Positions 1-8,478 of a DNA stretch of 64,000 bases are shown here, piece by piece (within the stretch, counting starts at the first letter, position 1; each line of letters opens with the position of its first letter). The position numbers and the translations under genes were made by a program. The notes below the pieces were generated by a model. That model did no database searches. It saw nothing but the letters and a program-made list of their open reading frames with translations, and was not told the DNA's origin. This DNA is from CALLJL01 sp964627255. GTDB lineage: Bacteria > Acidobacteriota > Aminicenantia > Aminicenantales > CALLJL01. The stretch covers positions 46,188 to 110,187 of the forward strand of contig CAZVIN010000037.1 of assembly GCA_964627255.1 (NCBI GenBank), in the 5' to 3' direction.

Positions 1-1070
1 AAAACACGGCGTTCTCCTTGGTTCAACTCGAGCCAATGGACCTCTCCGGTGGCGACATCAACTACGCCCGCTCGGCTCAGACGGGGCGAGATGTAAGCAG
101 CTTTGGAGTGGGAAGAAATGGTCTCAGTATAGCCCGAGCGAGTGACGTAGTTGGGCACGATGGTCTCTTTGACTTCAAGCGCCGGTTCAGAAAGGAAGAA
201 AACGACCTGTTTTTCATCCGGCGTAAGTTCCAGTTGAGTAATATTTTGATTAGCCTCAAGGATAAAGGGCCGTCGCCTGGGGCCGGTGGGAGGAGCGACT
301 AATCCCATAAATTCAGGCAGCCGGCCGCGACCGATTTCTTTAAAAAGAACCTGCTGTTGTTCCTGGTACCATTTATCAATTTCACTCAAGGGTTGGGTGG
401 CGGGCGGCTTTTGGCGCGTGAAAGAAGTTAATTGACTGAGGCTGCCATCCTTAAAAGAGTAAGCGTAGAGGTTTTCTTCTGAAGTAAAGATTATTTTGCT
501 CTCGTCAAAGGAAAAACGGGCGTTACTCTCTCTGGCTTCGGTGGCGGTAAGCTGTGTGATGGAGCCTGTTTTTAAATCAAGCAGGCGGAGGTCTCCCTGG
601 TAGACGATAACAGCCCGGCGTCGGGCGGAATCAAACTGAATTTCAAACCCTGCTCCTCCGAAACCAGCGCCACCAAAGCCCCGCCCTCCCAAGGCCAAGC
701 TGAGAGGAGGGTTTTTTAGGATTTCGTCGATGGTGACTTGTTTGGGCGTAAGCTCTTTGGGGTTGAGAGCATAAAATCCCGCTGTTTTCTCGCCTGGCTT
801 TCGCCAGCGGAAATACAGTTTTTGGCTGTCGTAGGACCACATTAAGGCTGAGGGACTCTGACCGACAAGCTCTTCACCCTGCATGATATTGTCGATGGTC
901 AGTTTGAAGGGGGTAGCGCTTTCTTCCCTCCTTTCTGTCTCTTTTTGCTGGGAGAGAGGCTGGCTTTTGGATAAAGCGAAAGAAAGGGAGAGAAATAGCC
1001 AAGAAAGGAGAAAAATAAGAAGAAAACGACCTGGCAAATTGAACACTCTTGGCTTGAACGTTAATTTCAT
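1..1070 (-). CDS. S9-family (DPP-IV-like) peptidase, N-terminal part, cut by window edge
   Basis: Open on the minus strand from an ATG at 1070-1068 to the window edge with no stop (356 codons visible). A Shine-Dalgarno GGAGGAG lies just upstream on the coding strand (about 1074-1080). The protein opens with a basic stretch and a hydrophobic signal segment (about residues 15-32), then a beta-propeller-like region with WSYDSQKLYF and FSFDESKIIF blades typical of the N-terminal propeller of dipeptidyl-peptidase IV / prolyl-oligopeptidase (S9) enzymes. The Gly/Phe-rich insert around residues 125-140 (GGRGFGGAGFGG) is unusual. The catalytic alpha/beta-hydrolase part would lie outside the window, so peptidase activity is inferred from the propeller only. 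A separate, complete S9 peptidase occurs at 55.7-57.9 kb. Likely secreted or periplasmic. Confidence 0.75.
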   Translation of the reverse strand, partial: MKLTFKPRVFNLPGRFLLIFLLSWLFLSLSFALSKSQPLSQQKETERREESATPFKLTIDNIMQGEELVGQSPSALMWSYDSQKLYFRWRKPGEKTAGFYALNPKELTPKQVTIDEILKNPPLSLALGGRGFGGAGFGGAGFEIQFDSARRRAVIVYQGDLRLLDLKTGSITQLTATEARESNARFSFDESKIIFTSEENLYAYSFKDGSLSQLTSFTRQKPPATQPLSEIDKWYQEQQQVLFKEIGRGRLPEFMGLVAPPTGPRRRPFILEANQNITQLELTPDEKQVVFFLSEPALEVKETIVPNYVTRSGYTETISSHSKAAYISPRLSRAGVVDVATGEVHWLELNQGERRV

Positions 1071-1410
1071 TAACTCCTCCTTTGGATGAAATAGGCGTGG
1101 CTTTTTTAGGGAATTATTGGGCAGACCGCAAAGTAGCTAAGGGGCGGCCAAAAATATGCTCAACAATTCCACTTTTCCAGCCTGAGGGTAATGATTATCC
1201 TCTGCCAGGAAGTTAATTTCAACCTATTATGAAAGCAATCAATCAAGTAATAAGATGCGAAAAAACTCCCTTTTCACCAAACTTTTAGCCTGGTTCGCCA
1301 ATGCTAAGAGGGACAGGAGACTTAGGAAAAAACTCTATCGGAGGGTAAGGCCATTCTGAGCGTGTCATTACTCAGCCTACAATAGATAAAAAAGAACCAA
1401 TTTTATTTAA
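1071..1410. other. intergenic, no gene seen
   Basis: Apart from the Shine-Dalgarno of the S9 peptidase at its left end, I see no open frame, RNA fold or repeat that I can support. It separates two minus-strand genes and presumably holds the promoter of the S9 gene. Confidence 0.4.
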
Positions 1411-1974
1411 TCAATCAGGGAGAACGTGGCGAAGCGTCGTAGCGTCGACAGTTATATAACAATCGCTTCCTAAATAACAGAGGGGCCGGAGCCGCTTCAC
1501 GACAAGGACGCCCGCTTCATCAAAACAGTCGGGCTGGACATTGACGGCCACAACCTCGCCGACAAAGAGGTCGTGGTCGCCGTAGGTCTGGACATCGACG
1601 AGACGGCATTCAAAAGAAACATAAGCCGCGGCAATCAGGGGAGAGTGAATTACTTTGGACTCGAGGAGTTTCACGCCTGCCAGCTCAAGTTTATCTACGT
1701 CTCGACCTGATTTTCGTCCCATCACAGCCGCCAGTTTTGCCTGTTCATAGGAGAGAAAATTCACCGTAAATTCTCGGGCCTCGCTTATAATTGAATGGGT
1801 TAATCTCTTTTTAGAGATGAGGACTCCAAAGAGCGGCGGGTTGAAGGAAAGGGCCGAGTGCCAAGCACAACTCATGAAATTGACCTTTTCTCCCGCCTTG
1901 GCGCCGACTAATGCCACTGTATAAGGATAAAAAAATTGAAAATGTTGGAGAGTGGTAATAACCTTTTTTTCCAT
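1411..1974 (-). CDS. flavin reductase family protein (FMN-binding split barrel)
   Basis: 187 aa, the usual size of flavin reductase-like proteins. These bind FMN in a split-barrel fold and use NAD(P)H to reduce flavin or a partner protein. Family traits seen: N-terminal YPYTVALVGAK, the conserved MSCAWHSALSFNPP segment (FMN-binding S/A-W region, residues about 35-48), ISKKRLTHSII and EFTVNFLS. Start ATG at 1974 has a strong upstream GGAGGAG. It lies 62 bp downstream of, and on the same strand as, the tandem ferritin-like gene, so the pair may be co-transcribed. That suggests a redox or iron/oxygen-stress role, but the substrate cannot be read from sequence. Cytoplasmic (no signal peptide). 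Confidence 0.8.
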   Translation of the reverse strand: MEKKVITTLQHFQFFYPYTVALVGAKAGEKVNFMSCAWHSALSFNPPLFGVLISKKRLTHSIISEAREFTVNFLSYEQAKLAAVMGRKSGRDVDKLELAGVKLLESKVIHSPLIAAAYVSFECRLVDVQTYGDHDLFVGEVVAVNVQPDCFDEAGVLVVKRLRPLCYLGSDCYITVDATTLRHVLPD

Positions 1975-2036
1975 TAACTCCTCCTTATTAGGGACTGATG
2001 TTCCGTTTCTTCTGCGTGTTTATCTACTCGCCAGAC

Positions 2037-3011
2037 TTAAGACCATATTTGAAGGGCATTTTTAAGCAACCATTCCTGAGTAAAGACATGTTCGCGGTTT
2101 AGAGCCAAATGTAGGGCAATCTGTTCTTTTATTTCTCCAGGGTCAAGAAGCGCCCAGAGCTCTTCATAGCGACGGGCCAAATTTTTCTCGGCTTCAAGGA
2201 GGGCCTGCAGGGCTTCCTTTCGGTCTAAAAGAGGATAGCTGGCCGGCATTGGAGTTAGACTCTTTTCAACGCCAGCCTCGTCTTTTTCTGCCCCTTCAAT
2301 CTGAATAACGCTGCCCAGTTTAAGCAGCAGACCAGAATTCTTATCCCAATGTCTCATATGGTTAATAGAGTTTTTGAATAGCCTCTGGAATAAATCTTGA
2401 TGGTCGCTGAAAAGCAAGGCATAAAAAAGATAGCGATGCATGAGTTCGTTTTCCAGTCTCATTATTTCGTGAAGTAACTGTACTTCCGCCTTGTTTTCGG
2501 CATCTTCAGAGGGGATGAAGATGCGGGTTTCAGCTTCACCCAAGGCCTCGAGAGAATCGATCATAGCCTCAAATTGCCGGGAATGACGAACCTCATCTCC
2601 AGCAATATTGCGCACCATATTCTTGATTAAGGGAAAATTGTTGCTGGGAAAATCGACTGCTTGATAGAGCTCGGCCACGACATCTTCGGTCAGCTTGTCC
2701 CGTCGCAAGTTATCAATAATCTGCGGATAACGGATTACTTCATTGGTCTTGAAGGTCGGAATTTCCCCCAGTTGGCGCAAAATAATTCCGAGCTGCAGGC
2801 TGTGGTACATTTCGTCGATACCGACCTGGATAACCTGAGCTCTAACATCTGTCGAAATGGCCAAGACCGGGTCCAGGTAGAAAAAGCGCGCCTTGGGCAT
2901 CGAATAGGCATGGATAAGATATTCTAAACTCACTGCCCATTCATGTTCTAAAGCAATAGTCAGCAGCTTGATTACCTCAGGTTCGTTAAAGACTTTATTA
3001 ATCTTTTCCAT
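2037..3011 (-). CDS. tandem ferritin-like (di-iron) domain protein
   Basis: 324 aa with two successive four-helix ferritin-like domains. Domain 1 (about 10-155) has the typical metal-ligand pattern: E24/E30 in helix 1, EMYH (E67, H70) in helix 2, E114 in helix 3 and GDEVRH (E140, H143) in helix 4. Domain 2 (about 175-320) repeats a similar but less perfect pattern: ENELMHRY near 187-194, HMRHWD near 218-223, EKNLARRYEEL near 275-285 and REHVFTQEW near 306-314. Single-domain relatives are bacterioferritin/rubrerythrin-like and about half this length, so this looks like a fused duplication. Start chosen at the ATG preceded by AAGGAGGC. Likely cytoplasmic iron/oxygen or peroxide handling. The downstream flavin reductase could supply electrons (inference). 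Confidence 0.7.
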   Translation of the reverse strand: MEKINKVFNEPEVIKLLTIALEHEWAVSLEYLIHAYSMPKARFFYLDPVLAISTDVRAQVIQVGIDEMYHSLQLGIILRQLGEIPTFKTNEVIRYPQIIDNLRRDKLTEDVVAELYQAVDFPSNNFPLIKNMVRNIAGDEVRHSRQFEAMIDSLEALGEAETRIFIPSEDAENKAEVQLLHEIMRLENELMHRYLFYALLFSDHQDLFQRLFKNSINHMRHWDKNSGLLLKLGSVIQIEGAEKDEAGVEKSLTPMPASYPLLDRKEALQALLEAEKNLARRYEELWALLDPGEIKEQIALHLALNREHVFTQEWLLKNALQIWS

Positions 3012-3230
3012 CGTTGCCTCCTTGGGAGATAACTCATTATATTAAGGGAAGGCGGCGATGAAAAGAAGGAAAGGGCATCAATTTTTGCGGGCGAGGGCTT
3101 AATTTCCAGGATAAAATTGATAAATACGGGCCCCTTTATTTAGTGGGCGCTGGTTTTGCAGCCAAGTTTGGGTTAATTGAGAGCTAACCGACAAGTCGGA
3201 TATACTCATTTCTCCAGATAGGGCCAAGAG

Positions 3231-3545
3231 TTAGGCCACGGCCTTATTATAAGCTACCAAGCCCTGAAAACAGGCCGGGTCTTGAAGGGCGGCGGCAATG
3301 CAACCCAGCGAGGCTGTCCCGCTTTTCCAAAAATCAGCGATATAAATTCTCCTTTTTCTGACCAGCTTCCAAAACCGACGCCACATCCAGAGCCGCTGTT
3401 CGGGTGGGGGCAGGAGCTCCAAGGTAAAGGAGCGGCCGATGGGCATGTAAGAGAAGACCCAAGCGAAATTAGCCTTCATCTCGTCAAAATAAAAATCGAT
3501 TACCTCGTCCGAAAAAAGTGGGAAAAAGGGAAATAGTGAAGCCAT
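3231..3545 (-). pseudogene. radical SAM protein remnant (internal/C-terminal fragment)
   Basis: A 104-codon frame with its own ATG and good Shine-Dalgarno (AAGGAGGG). Its sequence (DEMKANFAWVFSYMPIGR, then PPPEQR, then IADFWKSGTASLGCIAA) matches the middle-to-late part of a family of radical SAM enzymes that carry MPxGR, PxPEQR and ADFWNxG...GCIA motifs. The N-terminal CxxxCxxC iron-sulfur motif and the rest of the C-terminal region are absent, and nothing similar continues in the flanks. I therefore read it as a decayed fragment, possibly still translated as a short protein. No catalytic function is expected. The family match is from memory of motifs, not from a search. Confidence 0.5.
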
Positions 3546-4511
3546 GGCAGCCCTCCTTAAAAAGGGGTCAGCATTAACCTTGGCGGGGAGTAAATTTCGC
3601 CTTGATTTTTTAATGAAACTGGAAGCATGAAAAGTCAGGAGGTCAAAAAATAGGGAAAATAGTTAAATTTCGAGGATTAACCGGGTGTATGGGCCCAAGC
3701 TTGAAGAAGTAGCAAAATTGGGACCTAGCCAAAAAACTTTCTACTTTCCGGGCTTGAAGTAAGATTAAATTTGGCTAAAATTTGATAGTGGGTAGTTAAT
3801 CATGGGACAGGGGTTAACTGAAAGGGGTGGTAACGGGTGAGGAATAAAGCGGAGAATAAGGGCTGTTTCTTAGCCGCAAGCGGTGAGCTGTTTCCCGCCG
3901 AAATTCACCCCTTTAATCCTCTTCCCTGGTGATTGACCCCACCGCTGGACTTTAAATAATGGAGGGTAGGTTCACAGCCAGGGCTTGATTTCTCATCCAA
4001 GGCGGAGCCAAGGTTGTGAAAAAGGAGAGGAGAACCCTTCCTCTCCCCCCACCCTCCTTTCGAGGACTCCCCCCTTCCTGAATGAGGGAGTCCTTTTTAT
4101 AGACAGAAACTAACATCGCCAAGTCATTAATTTTGTCGCCACAGCGGTCGATTTCCGGGAAAAATTTTTAAAATTGAGCTAACTGGAGTTTGTGCGGCTA
4201 ATGAGGTCACTAATGAGGTCACGCCTTCCTAATTGCTAAGATGCGTATCAGCAGCCAGGAAAATTTTCAAGACAGAGATGTTCTTAATTAGCTTTATCCT
4301 TGATCGCTGGAATCTTGCTTTCCGTGGCTAAAAGGAGTAGAAAAAGGGCGATTGAAAAAATGAAAGGAGAAGGAAGCAGGTTGAAGGGCTAAAAACGGGG
4401 CAGAAGAGGATGAAAAATAAGCGAGCCTAAAAGAGATGAGAAGGGAAGAAAGGAGAGGATGAGAAAAATAACATTAACGAGAAGAAAACCAATAAGGAAG
4501 GTGAAATTAAG
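3546..4511. other. long intergenic region with terminator-like hairpin and purine-rich end
   Basis: No convincing protein-coding frame. It contains a hairpin of GGAGAGG...CCTCTCC at about 4024-4047, immediately followed by the intrinsic-terminator-like structure at 4063-4098, and a purine-rich stretch from about 4330 to 4500 leading into the ureohydrolase gene. It could contain a decayed upstream portion of the radical SAM gene or a small RNA ending at the terminator, but I cannot support either directly. Confidence 0.4.
4063..4098 (+). terminator. intrinsic terminator-like hairpin
   Basis: Stem AGGACTCCC (4063-4071) pairs perfectly with GGGAGTCCT (4085-4093) around a 13-nt loop and is followed by a T-run (TTTTAT). 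No annotated plus-strand gene ends just before it, so it either terminates an unrecognised short transcript or is a relic. Confidence 0.55.
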
Positions 4512-5375
4512 ATGACTGATTTTGGCGGCGCGGTAAAAAAAAGCGAGACTTACGAACTAGCTATCCTTGGCGTTCCTTTTGATGAGAAAGCATGTTTTTT
4601 AAGAGGGGCAGCCGACGGGCCCCAGGCTATCCGGAGAGCTTCGACAGGGAAAGCCCTCAATCCTTTTACTGAGCTCGGCGTTGACCTGGAAACAGAGACC
4701 ACGCTGGTGGACTTGGGTGATGTTGATACCTCAGGGGATGTTGATAAAACCTTTCTCCGGATCGAAGAAGCTGTGGCTGAGGTTTTGGAGAAAAAAGGCG
4801 TCCCTTTAATTTTGGGCGGAGACCATTCGATTACTTTTCCTATTATCAAGGCTATGGCACGCTCCTTTCCCCAGCTCGACCTCCTTCATTTTGATGCCCA
4901 TCCTGACCTCTATCCCGAGCTTTACGGAGACCGTCTTTCCCATGCCTGTCCTTTTGCCAGAATAGTGGAGGCCGGTTTGGTTAAGCGTTTAGTTCAGGTG
5001 GGAATAAGGGCTGCCACAGAGGAACAAAGAGCTATGGCAAAGAATTATGGGGTGATAATGGTCGAAATGAAAGATTTTCTGGTTTCGCCTCCCATTAAGT
5101 TTTCCCATCCTCTTTATATTTCCTTTGACCTTGACGCTCTCGACCCGGCCTTTGCTCCAGGTGTTTCGCATCATGAGCCCGGTGGCCTGACCACGCGTCA
5201 GGTGATTGATTTCATCCACCAGCTGGAAGCAGAAATTGTGGGCTTGGATGTGGTGGAGCTTAACCCCTCGCGAGACCCAAGCGGCATCACGGCCGCAGCG
5301 GCGGTGAAAATTATCAAAGAAGTGGCGGGAAAAATTATTCTCAATAAGAGAAAAAGACAAGGGAAAAGAGCTTAG
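4512..5375 (+). CDS. ureohydrolase (agmatinase/arginase family)
   Basis: 287 aa, normal length for the binuclear-manganese ureohydrolases, which hydrolyse guanidino compounds (agmatine, arginine or similar) to urea and an amine. Metal-ligand motifs are all present: GGDHSIT (H105), DAHPD (D128, H130, D132) and SFDLDALDP (D206, D208), plus GLDVVELNP near the C-terminus. After the third motif it reads APGVSHHEPGG rather than the common GTPEPGG. The SHxEPGG form is known from plant-type arginase/agmatinase proteins, so substrate cannot be fixed between agmatine and arginine. Start ATG is preceded by AAGGAAGGTGA. It converges with the downstream msrC gene and their stop codons overlap. Cytoplasmic. 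Confidence 0.85.
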   Translation: MTDFGGAVKKSETYELAILGVPFDEKACFLRGAADGPQAIRRASTGKALNPFTELGVDLETETTLVDLGDVDTSGDVDKTFLRIEEAVAEVLEKKGVPLILGGDHSITFPIIKAMARSFPQLDLLHFDAHPDLYPELYGDRLSHACPFARIVEAGLVKRLVQVGIRAATEEQRAMAKNYGVIMVEMKDFLVSPPIKFSHPLYISFDLDALDPAFAPGVSHHEPGGLTTRQVIDFIHQLEAEIVGLDVVELNPSRDPSGITAAAAVKIIKEVAGKIILNKRKRQGKRA

Positions 5376-5860
5376 ATCAGAGCCACGATCTTTTGCAGCC
5401 ACTCCTGGTCGACCTCGCTAAAGGCCTCCAGCAGAGTGCTATCAACGTCAAGGACTGCCCAGGCTTCATTGTTTTGGTTGAAAAGGGGGACGACAATCTC
5501 CGAATTAGAGCGGGCGTCGCAAGCAATATGGCCAGGAAACTGATGGACGTCAGGAACAATGACCGTTTGGCGTCGAAGAATGCCGGTCCAGCACACGCCG
5601 CGGTGTTTTTCCAAGACGGGGCAGGCCAAGGAACCCTGATAGGGGCCAATGGTTAGCTCGCCCTGGTCTAAAAAATAAAAACCTGTCCAGAAATAATGGG
5701 GCATCTTGTGATGGAGAAGAGCTACCACAGTAGCCATCCTGGCTATTTTATTTTCAGTTTTGGCCAGAAGAGCAGGCAACTGTTGCCAGATACTTTCGTA
5801 GCGACGGGCCAAGAGGGAAGGTGAAGGCCGCCGCCCTTTCTTCTTATCTGATAGTTCCAT
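5372..5860 (-). CDS. msrC: free methionine-(R)-sulfoxide reductase (GAF domain)
   Basis: 162 aa single GAF-domain protein that reduces free L-methionine-(R)-sulfoxide, usually with thioredoxin. The diagnostic family motifs are visible: IGPYQGSLAC (C80), RGVCW (C90) and VPDVHQFPGHIACDA (C114), then SEIVVPL. The three cysteines correspond in spacing to the catalytic and resolving cysteines of E. coli fRMsr (YebR/MsrC). Start ATG lies downstream of GGAGGAGG. The gene is convergent with the ureohydrolase and overlaps its stop by 4 nt. Role: cytoplasmic oxidative-stress repair. This is noteworthy beside the flavin reductase and ferritin-like genes in an apparently anaerobic organism. Confidence 0.9.
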   Translation of the reverse strand: MELSDKKKGRRPSPSLLARRYESIWQQLPALLAKTENKIARMATVVALLHHKMPHYFWTGFYFLDQGELTIGPYQGSLACPVLEKHRGVCWTGILRRQTVIVPDVHQFPGHIACDARSNSEIVVPLFNQNNEAWAVLDVDSTLLEAFSEVDQEWLQKIVALI

Positions 5861-6339
5861 TCTGTTTTTTAACCTCCTCCTGTCGGTCTCACTCTTTGGT
5901 CATCTTATTTTAGCTAAGATGTACTGGATAGCTAAATAATCAAATTATAGCCTTCAAGCCTGTCTGTCAATTATCGATGGCTCTTCCTTAAAAGGAGGAG
6001 TGGTTTTAGCGTAATTAGTTTGCCGGACAAAATTATTAAAATAAGCCTTTAGATATTGGCTCTGAGAGCAGAATGAGCCGAAAAATAGTTGACGTCCGGT
6101 CTAAGAAAAATTAGATTAAAAGAAATGTTGGTTAAAATAATAAGCGAAATTCTTAGGCCCTTGATGAAGACAAGAGAGGAGCTTTGGTTCATCTTCCCCC
6201 TCGGTTTTGAATTGTGCCAGGGATATTTATTTTAAGCTCAGGCTGACGTCGAAGCTTTTTACTACTCTTCTCCTCAGCCGTCAAGGGGTATACATTGCCG
6301 TTAAATATGAAATATGAAAGATGAGGATAAGGAGGCGAG
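5861..6339. other. intergenic between divergent genes, no gene seen
   Basis: This 479-bp space lies between the divergent msrC and the secreted-protein gene and must hold promoters for both. I did not find a matching pair of -35/-10 boxes good enough to list, nor any repeat or RNA structure. Confidence 0.35.
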
Positions 6340-7263
6340 ATGAAAGCAACAGGATTATATTTTAAAGCAAAGAGGCTGGCTCGCGGGCTCTTTCCTGCTC
6401 CCATAATTATCCTTTTTTTATTTTTATCAATGCTGGAATCAAGGGGGGTTGGTATCTCCTTCGCGGCGGCTGCTGACCGGCGAGCGGCGATTTTTAGTCT
6501 TGGGGTCGAACTGGAGAAGTTAGCGACTGCTCTGGCTGAGAATACTTTCAATTATTTTAAGGGCCGCGCGGCCATGATTACTGAAAAGGAGCAGGCAGTT
6601 TTGTTCAAAGCGGAAGCCTTTGTCGCCTCTTGCCGGCTCTTTCTCCGTTTGACCGAAGAACGGTCCGGTTATTTTGCCACTCAATATTTGCGTACTAACC
6701 TCTTCCAGGCCTTTCTTTACCTTTCCCGCTCTTTTTATGAACTGGAGGCTGAGATGAGGGAGATTGGGGTGATGCCCTATGGGCTGGCCGACTGCCGACG
6801 ATACCTCGACAGAATGGACCGGGAGTTCGCTTCCTGGCCAGCCGAAGATAACCTGGCTTATCTCCATCAAAAATACATCAAAGCCGCTGACGCCACGGTT
6901 TATATGATTGAACGTAGGGGTCCAGGAATTTATGTGCGCCATGCTTTTAAGAACCTGGAAAGCCTTTACCGATACAATTACGACTTGAAGAGAGGAAAGG
7001 ATCCCTGGAAGTATTTGGCTGTTGTTTCTGATGAAGTTCTAATGGGCATACCTGAAGGAGAAGCGATCGAACTCAATTTTGAAGGCTGCTTAGTAATGGA
7101 GCTGGGGAGCGGACCTAACCGGCCTGTTTATTTAATCGAGAAAGGGAAGAAGCGGCCGCTGAGCTCGCCGCAGGTTTTGCAGCGGCTTGGGGGCTGGCCG
7201 AAAGTTTTAGAAATTCCCGCTGAGATTATCCGCAGTTATCCTGAAGGTGAGCCGGTCAATTAG
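6340..7263 (+). CDS. secreted or membrane-anchored protein of unknown function
   Basis: 307 aa, start ATG preceded by ATAAGGAGGCGAG. A hydrophobic segment at about residues 18-32, followed by an Ala-rich stretch (FAAAAD), suggests a signal peptide or N-terminal anchor. The middle (about 45-210) is predicted mainly helical, with many Tyr, Leu and Arg. The last about 50 residues carry a pattern PVYLIEKGKKRPLSSPQVLQRLGGW ending in YPEGEPVN (written here in parts: VYLIEKGKKRP, then PEGEP). Similar short YLI-x-NGKKRP modules occur in many exported bacterial proteins. I do not recognise a function. It stands alone, with over 300 bp on each side. Confidence 0.65.
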   Translation: MKATGLYFKAKRLARGLFPAPIIILFLFLSMLESRGVGISFAAAADRRAAIFSLGVELEKLATALAENTFNYFKGRAAMITEKEQAVLFKAEAFVASCRLFLRLTEERSGYFATQYLRTNLFQAFLYLSRSFYELEAEMREIGVMPYGLADCRRYLDRMDREFASWPAEDNLAYLHQKYIKAADATVYMIERRGPGIYVRHAFKNLESLYRYNYDLKRGKDPWKYLAVVSDEVLMGIPEGEAIELNFEGCLVMELGSGPNRPVYLIEKGKKRPLSSPQVLQRLGGWPKVLEIPAEIIRSYPEGEPVN

Positions 7264-7608
7264 GCGATTATTTCTTATTCCCTTCGGGTTGAATTTATTT
7301 ATCAGGAGGGCGGTTAATAAAATACCTCTGACTTTGTCTCGAGGGCCAGGTTTGGCTTGTGTTAGGGGTAGGGATAATAGTCTTACTCAGCTCATTCTGA
7401 TTCACAAGAGGTGCGGGCTGTTGTCAGCAAAAGGGGGGTTGATGATGGGAACCAAAAAGGTGGGGGCTTTCTCCAGCCCGCCCGAGAAAGCCACTCTCAA
7501 TATAATATAAAATATTTGGTTTGTAAAGAGGTTTTTTAAAAATTTTTTTTGACTTGCTTTCAAATAGGACTTAGGGGAGAATAAGAGCATCTCGGGAGGG
7601 AGGTAGCC
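7264..7608. other. intergenic, AT-rich before DUF3467 gene
   Basis: No coding frame supported. The last 100 bp are AT-rich (TTTTTTAAAAATTTTTTTTGACTT) and include a TTGACT that could be a -35 box for the DUF3467/SCP2 pair, but no good -10 follows at the right spacing. Confidence 0.35.
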
Positions 7609-7890
7609 ATGGAGGAGAAAAAAATTGATATCAAGGTGGATGAAAGTGTGGCCTTAGGCCAGTATTCTAACCTGGCCGCTATTCGGCATTCTCGAGAAGA
7701 ATTCATCTTTGATTTTGCCTTTATTTTTCCTGACGGACCGGTAGGCAAACTGGTAGCCAGGCTGATTCTCAGTCCGGCTCACGCCAAACGGTTCCTTGAG
7801 GCTTTGGTGGCCAACATTCAGCGCTATGAAACTGAATATGGACCTATTACACCCGCTGACTTGCCTCCACCGGTCGGTTTTATCCACTAA
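7609..7890 (+). CDS. DUF3467 family protein
   Basis: 93 aa. It matches the DUF3467 pattern by eye: YSNLAAIRHSREEFIFDF near the N-terminus, ILSPAHAKRFLEAL in the middle and YETEYGPI near the C-terminus. Molecular function of the family is not established. It has no signal peptide. Start ATG follows GGGAGGGAGGT. The SCP2-like gene starts only 15 bp downstream on the same strand, so the two are very likely co-transcribed. Confidence 0.85.
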   Translation: MEEKKIDIKVDESVALGQYSNLAAIRHSREEFIFDFAFIFPDGPVGKLVARLILSPAHAKRFLEALVANIQRYETEYGPITPADLPPPVGFIH

Positions 7891-7905
7891 ACCAGGGAGG
7901 AGAGG

Positions 7906-8325
7906 ATGGCAATTTTTTCTAATTCGGAAGAGGTTTATAACTTTTTTTCCCGTTTTCTGGCCAGATTAGGCTCCCATTCTGAAGCTGGTCCCGCGCTTCG
8001 CAATTCGGGGTTGGTGCTCCTTTTCCGCTTGACTGAGCCCGAGGCGGCCGTTACTGTAGACACGCGTTCGACCATTAATCCAGAAAGCCGGTGTCCGGCT
8101 TATTTTTTTAAAGATACGGGGCCTGAACCAGATTTAACCTTGGAAATGACTGCCGCCTCTTTGGATGAGCTTTGGTCTGGCCGCAAAGATATCTTCGCCG
8201 CGATGCTCTCCGGCAAGGTGAAGTTGACGGGCAACATTGCTAAGGCCTCGAGACTGTTGCCGCTTCTCAAAGCCATTCCACCGCTTTATGCCGAAACTTG
8301 GGCTGAGTTAGAGTCAACTAAGTAG
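7906..8325 (+). CDS. SCP2 sterol-binding-like domain protein
   Basis: 139 aa. The C-terminal half shows the SCP2-like pattern: DLTLEMTAASLDELWSGR followed by AAMLSGKVKLTGNIAKASRL, typical of small bacterial SCP2-domain proteins that bind hydrophobic ligands. No signal peptide is visible, so it is probably cytoplasmic. Start ATG is preceded by GGGAGGAGAGG. It sits 15 bp after the DUF3467 gene and upstream of a FadL-type lipid porin with its own promoter. The neighbourhood hints at lipid or hydrophobic-compound handling (inference). Confidence 0.75.
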   Translation: MAIFSNSEEVYNFFSRFLARLGSHSEAGPALRNSGLVLLFRLTEPEAAVTVDTRSTINPESRCPAYFFKDTGPEPDLTLEMTAASLDELWSGRKDIFAAMLSGKVKLTGNIAKASRLLPLLKAIPPLYAETWAELESTK

Positions 8326-8376
8326 CCTGGCCTTGAAGTTTCCTAAAAATTGGCTACTCCCCAATGAGGATTTTCC

Positions 8377-8405
8377 TTGACAGAAGCGTTCTTTTTTTAT
8401 ATTTA
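8377..8405 (+). promoter_or_regulatory. putative sigma70-type promoter for the FadL-like gene
   Basis: TTGACA at 8377-8382 and TATTTA at 8400-8405 with a 17-bp spacer, about 75 bp before the start of the porin gene. The -35 is a perfect match and the -10 matches 4 of 6. Confidence 0.45.
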
Positions 8406-8478
8406 CTTCAGCAAGACTGAAGAGATTCACTTTTCAGTCCCAAAGCTGGAAGGCTGATTCATCCGAAAGGAGGCAGAA

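Noticed and set aside
883..1089. Plus-strand open frame over the start of the S9 peptidase
   Set aside because: It is antisense to the clearly coding minus strand and has no ribosome site or domain.
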